From Cristatella mucedo (lineage: Eukaryota; Bryozoa; Phylactolaemata; Cristatellidae), in assembly GCA_009760855.2 (NCBI GenBank), contig WPIO01000258.1, positions 1-64,000 on the forward strand: DNA of 64,000 nucleotides, read 5' to 3'. Below, one piece after another: positions 59,556 through 64,000 of this stretch; position 1 is the stretch's first letter; each line of letters opens with the position of its first letter. Made by a program: the position numbers and the translations under genes. The notes under the pieces were generated by a model, which saw only the letters and a program-made list of their open reading frames with translations, ran no database searches and had not been told where the DNA came from.

Positions 59556-60445
59556 GCATAGTACCCACTGAGTAAGGAGAATCTTTCAAGGCAGGTTACA
59601 TTTGCTGCACGTGAAGCATAATCATACGGTTAGAGATAGTAAAAGCATGTACACTGGGTCAGCACCTAAATATGGTTAGTGGCAGTATGCACAGTGTCAG
59701 CATTCACAAGCATACAAAAGACGAATCACAAAGTACCACTAAATAATTTGACAAATGACTGAGCTTTTAGCTTCATTAGATGTCATCAAATCAGAGTGTG
59801 TCGTGTAGTCGGTCGAGCTAGATTAATCAGGGCTTTAGAAGCATGCAAACTAAATACATATTCTCCGAAGGATCTGTGGTTCGTGCTATGTTTAGCTAAA
59901 CGATGTGATTCAGAAAAGCCGATGGTACTATGCCTATACTGGTGGTGGAGTAGTTCTTATAGGTAAGCTGGAGCCTGAGAACGAAGGAACCTAAGATTGA
60001 GTGACAGAAGCGTGAGTGTTATAGGCTGCTTGATTAGGAGCCAGTGCTGGTCTGCAAGAAGCAGTGTGACGTTGCAACTGTAACGCTCACGACAGACGAC
60101 TCTAGCTGTGGAATTTTGCATCCACTGTAAGAGCCTGATTGCATGTGCTGGTAGACCATCAAACAGTGAGCTGCACAAATCGAGACCGGATATTACAAAC
60201 ACATGGACCAATTCTGATGTTGTATTCCGGTCATAGCAAACCCGAATGTAAGTGAGCTTATATAGCTTAAAGTATCCGGACTTTATGGTGGAGCTGATTT
60301 GTTCCTTTAGTGCCCAGTATTTTTAGATCAGTACATCTAGATGTAATGAAGATGCTCCCCCAGAGGTTCTGGCATAGCCAGTTTTGAGCATTAGGATTTC
60401 CAATTTCTGACCAACTCTTGCTTTGCCCATAATTATTAGGTATGA
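59556..60445 (-). mobile_element. LINE-1 copy, post-RT and part of RT
   Basis: Strongly decayed terminal motif (ACCCACTGAGTAAGGAGAATC), GGCAGTATGCACAGTGTCAG in the 3' UTR, and a post-RT stretch at 60211-59957 (VTLLLADQHWLLIKQPITLT, SQAPAYL). Ends near TTTCTGACCAACTCTTGCTT. Older than most copies here. Confidence 0.8.
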
Positions 60446-61124
60446 AGGCTTCAGGGGTGCGAAGTTAAGTTTCACCGGTGATAATGGACAAATGTCATGA
60501 AAAACTATGCAAAAAGGGAAATTCCCTGTGGTGGCCCTAGATTTATTACGATATTCTCTTCGATATCTCTGAGAATTTAAACGTGAGCAACAAAGCTTGT
60601 GGCATTACTGAACAAGTGCATAACTATGCCCATTGGGAGCAATCACTTTCTTGTCTGTATGAGCAGTGAATTTCTTATAACTTTAATGGTGTCGTGGCTC
60701 TAAAATTTATTGAATTTCTTCTGTTCATACTAAGGATCTAATTAAGATTCTTGAGTGAATGATTTAGTGACAGCAAGTTTTGAATTTGAATAAGTGCACT
60801 CAGATCCAAAGGTTTTGGCCCATTTCAATTTCAACTGCCTATTAAAAAGATTCTGTAAGTGATCTTCCTTATTAACAAGAACCATTTAAACAATTCAAAA
60901 AAAAATTAAATAAGGCTTTGGTTGCATGTAATATAACTAAGTACTAATGTCCAAAGGTGAAAACTAAATCTTCAACAACTACTTTTTACAGATCCCATTA
61001 CATCTGAGGACATCAAAATGCTGCATGGTGGCTTAATGAAGTAGCGAATTTGTGTGTGTGTGCTGAAACAGCAGAATGACAAATTCTGGTTATTCTCAAA
61101 ATACGGATTGCTTATCTTGATTTT
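60446..61124. other. Unassigned AT-rich DNA
   Basis: No gene or recognised repeat. Confidence 0.5.
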
Positions 61125-61415
61125 CCCACGTTTAAATGGAAATTTAAAGCACACCTATTCAGGGCCACATTTAGTGGGTCTTTGTAATGCCTCGTTTATG
61201 TGCTTGTGCGAGCTGACACTGTTGCATGCTACCACTAATCACACTTGTATGCTAACATAGAACAAGTCACACCCTAGCCATGTTATTAATGTTGTTTTAT
61301 CAAGCATTATACCACTCACCTTTCGATCCTGTTTCCTTAGCAGCAATGCAAAGCGTCTAGATAGAGATTGAGGTATGCGATAGCACTTTATCAATTGTAT
61401 TAATATTATTACTTC
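61125..61415 (+). mobile_element. LINE-1 fragment, 3' end
   Basis: From AAATTTAAAGCACACCTATT (end of ORF2) through the 3' UTR (GAGCTGACACTGTTGCATGC) to AAAGCGTCTAGATAGAGATTG and a decayed (TTA)n tail. Confidence 0.85.
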
Positions 61416-62149
61416 CTATTGTCTATTGTGCAAGCCAGAAATGCTCTTATATCTACAGCCACTCAAAAATCGAGTCTGTTTCAAATTGAACTCTTTACAA
61501 ACAATCACAATTTGTTCGCTTCGGAGATTATTCTGCCGATTTTTTTTGGATTACCACAACCTCTAACTTTGTAAGCGAGAAGCATTTTTTTATGAAATGC
61601 CATAATGAATGCAGTCTGAAACAGATCTATAAAGAAAAGATACGCACCATGTAGGAACCACTCACTAGACCTTCCATTTATATTCGCAGCAAACGATAAT
61701 GTTGGCTCTCCTATCAGCTTTGTCATTTGGAAAGACCAATAGGAAAAACCAACAACCAGTATTTGTAGCAGCAGAAGTTCCCGGGCTAGATGGTCTTCTC
61801 TGACAGTGACCAAGAAACCTTGTACAGCTGCTGTGTAGCTTTGTCACGGTAGCATCCTTTGGCTTCAACAGAATGGCCTCCGACTGTCCCCAAGCGCTAA
61901 CTGCAACTTGTTAGAGAAATGGGTGTGAGAAACTCTGGCTGGAGCATTTATCTCCTCTTTCTAAGTAACGGTCGAAAGCGAAGTCCATCTCCACCCTAAA
62001 TTAGTAACTTGTGAGATCGACTCCTGCTTTGCACTTGTGTTCCTGTAGTATCACTTCAATACCTCGTCTTCTCAATTAGTTATGATTAGCTTTTTTTACC
62101 CTTCACCTGCAACGAAATCTTTAAGAGTAACTGCACTACTGACCTTTTC
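61416..62149. other. Unassigned DNA
   Basis: A 102-codon minus-strand open stretch at 61813-61505 has no familiar domain and no supported start. Nothing else recognised. Confidence 0.45.
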
Positions 62150-63885
62150 AACATAGAAAGATGTATCAGAAAGCCATGTCGCAAATCAGCTACGCTCCTA
62201 TATTGAAATCTCAAACTTGGCAGGTACGTTCCAATCTGGATTTAGAGCTTATCACTCCACTAGTCCAGCGTTAATTCGACTGTATTACGGCCGTCATAGG
62301 AATGAATGCTTAGCTAGAGTCTTTAACTTGTTTTGGTTGATCTATCAGCAACACATCAACTAATTAGGCAACAATTCCTTGTCGAACACTAGTTATTTCG
62401 CCCGGGAATCACTGGCGTTGGTTAAGGTCCAATCTTAATCGATGGTTTAGGTCTAATCTTAGTGGAAAACATTACAGTATTGATATGAACGGCAAAATAT
62501 CGTGCAAGGAGCCACTGAAATACAGTGTACAGTGTATAAGTCAGCACTCTGTGCTTTGTGGTTGGCTTCTTTTGGCAGTTTATACTCTTCCTCTTACTGA
62601 TGTGATCGCATGGCACCATCTAATCTTTCACGTCTGTGCTCATGACAGTCATTTTAAACTATGCTTTGTCCCTCCCAACTCTATAGCAATTCACATTCTC
62701 GCAACTCCTTTGCTGCATGTACTACTAACATCCGCACATAGATGGCAGCAAACTTTCTTAAATGAAAAGATGATAAAACAAGCGTACTAATTTTCGGGAA
62801 ACCGATCTTGACTCATAAATTTTAAAGTTTGATATTTAAAATCAGCAGCTTATTGGCCAATGGCAGCTTATCTAATTTTGCGTCTGCAAGCAATCTAGGT
62901 GAGCTGTCACCAAGTACCTGTTGGTGGACGACAAAATTAGCTCCACAGTCAAGTCTGCCTTCTTGCAGCTACACAAGATGGCTAAAATGTGTGCTTTTTT
63001 GACAGGGATACTACGTCCAAATTAATCCATGCACATTTGAAATCCCGTCTTGACTTCAGTAACTCACGGCTTGCTGGTCCACTGACCTGTCCGATGGGGC
63101 ACTTGCAGCTGTTGTAAAACTCTGAAGCTAGGCTTTTCTGCAATGAGCTTCTTAGTTGCTACATCAGACCACTTCTAGTCGATTTTCACCGGCTCCCAGT
63201 CAAGCAACCTATCGACTTCAAAGTTCTGCCATCCACATTTAGATTCCTTGTTTCTCTGGCTCCAACCTACATATCAGGAACTACTCCCTTACCCGGAAGG
63301 ACATCTTACCAGCTGCTCCTCTTACTTGAAACGTTTAGCTATCTCTCGAACCAACCTCGTATGCTTTAAGGAAGCTCTTTTATTTTATGTTACCTTAAGC
63401 CGGGAAAAAAATCCTAGCTGATTAAACAGCCTCTTTTTGAATACCAACAGAAGAGCCTTTACGGCTATCACCACCGCTTGCAGTGGCGATAAAGAATCGC
63501 CCACCCAAGACCTCGGGACCGAGGTCGTAAAAGCAACCGCCTTAGCTAGTGTGCCATCACGGCTCACCTGGGAACTCACTTGTGACTGACTTCTGACATC
63601 CGATGACTTTAAAATACTCAAGCAAGACTAAAAACTAACATTTTTGCAGAACGTCACTAGTCTTTGGGATTGTCCTTTGTGAACCTATGTGTGTTGACAG
63701 TATGCAGGCTGCCTCAACCATCATACATGTTGACCCGTGCATGTTTAATATTAAACAATGTTATTTTTTTGACATCGGGAATTTTACCACTAACCATTTG
63801 ATCTGCCTTTATTTTCAGCATATTAACCAAGTGCCTAGAAAGAATTTTAGTTCTCTAAGAGTGATATTAGTAGAAGTACTAAGTG
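62150..63885 (+). mobile_element. LINE-1 copy, RT to 3' end, with a nested SINE
   Basis: Plus-strand copy. RT appears as VANQLRSYIEISNLAGTF then QSGFRAYHSTSPALIRLYYG near 62170-62290; the YxDD region is badly decayed near 62630. Post-RT resumes at 63000-63400, is cut by a SINE-A at 63423-63567, and continues to the 3' UTR and terminal motif (AAGTGCCTAGAAAGAATTTTAG). Stops in all blocks. Confidence 0.85.
63423..63567 (-). mobile_element. SINE-A copy nested in LINE-1
   Basis: Minus strand: GAGCCGTGATGGCACACTAG (A box), GGCGGTTGCTTTTACGACCT, CGGTCCCGAGGTC, a B box partly lost by deletion, and the body GGTGGTGATAGCCGTAAAGG with end AAAAAGAGGCTGTTTAA. Inserted within the post-RT region of the LINE copy around it. 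Confidence 0.85.
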
Positions 63886-64000
63886 TCGTGTCTCCTAATA
63901 AGGAGAAATGATTTGAATTTGGTTTGGAGCTGTGGAGTTCACATGAAGCCCGTGAGAGGTAGTTAGCTAGGTAGACGAAGCTCGTTAATAGGTGTAGCTA
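63886..64000. other. Unassigned window end
   Basis: Last ~115 bases after a LINE-1 3' end; nothing recognised. Confidence 0.5.

Noticed and set aside
61505-61813. 102-codon minus-strand open stretch
   Set aside because: No recognised motif, no supported start or splice sites; probably chance.
1-64000. CRISPR arrays, rRNA genes and bacterial operon signals
   Set aside because: None seen; the regularly spaced repeats present are microsatellites, the telomere-like array or the tandem unit at 51712.

Overview
The window is AT-rich eukaryotic DNA, most likely from an invertebrate animal. Introns are kilobases long with GT-AG borders, there are no bacterial-type operons, and repeats dominate: two families of L2/CR1-like LINEs, two tRNA-derived SINE families, microsatellites, a candidate solo LTR and a TIR-type element carrying plant-type telomere-like repeats. 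The phylum cannot be fixed from this sequence.

The only cellular gene I can support is one protein kinase on the + strand, spread from about 19.7 kb to 50.8 kb and open at both ends. Seven exons (19671-19814, 29657-29793, 31725-31801, 39892-40056, 48474-48700, 50336-50424, 50692-50755) join with matching intron phases 1, 0, 2, 2, 1, 0. Together they read through the kinase domain in order: glycine loop, VAVK lysine, helix C, hinge, helices D and E, HRD loop, DYG, activation segment, helix F and the helix G/H region. The style is RLK/Pelle/IRAK-like. A possible transmembrane exon at 14801-14874 would make it a receptor kinase. The end of the C-lobe is not found and probably lies beyond 50.8 kb.

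Layout. 1-5.5 kb: unassigned DNA, a CT microsatellite, a GC-rich block, a near-perfect 64-bp palindrome and old direct repeats. 5.5-13.5 kb: LINE-1 copies in both orientations; one at 11.4-13.5 kb is split by a ~1 kb element with inverted ends around degenerate CCCTAAA repeats. 13.5-19.7 kb: mostly unassigned. 19.7-50.8 kb: the kinase gene, its introns filled with LINE-1, LINE-2 and SINE copies, including a nearly full-length LINE-1 at 43.9-47.15 kb. 51.4-53.1 kb: a GC-rich block read as a minus-strand solo LTR. 53.8-64 kb: further LINE-1 copies, two of them interrupted by the same tRNA-derived SINE.

The mobile elements interact. The 3' end of SINE-B resembles that of LINE-1, as in SINE/LINE partnerships where the SINE borrows LINE machinery. 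LINE-1 copies end in (TAA)n rather than poly(A), and a CT-rich motif near their 3' end has expanded into microsatellites at least twice. All LINE copies seen are broken by stops and frameshifts. Boundaries of repeats are read by eye and are good to a few tens of bases.
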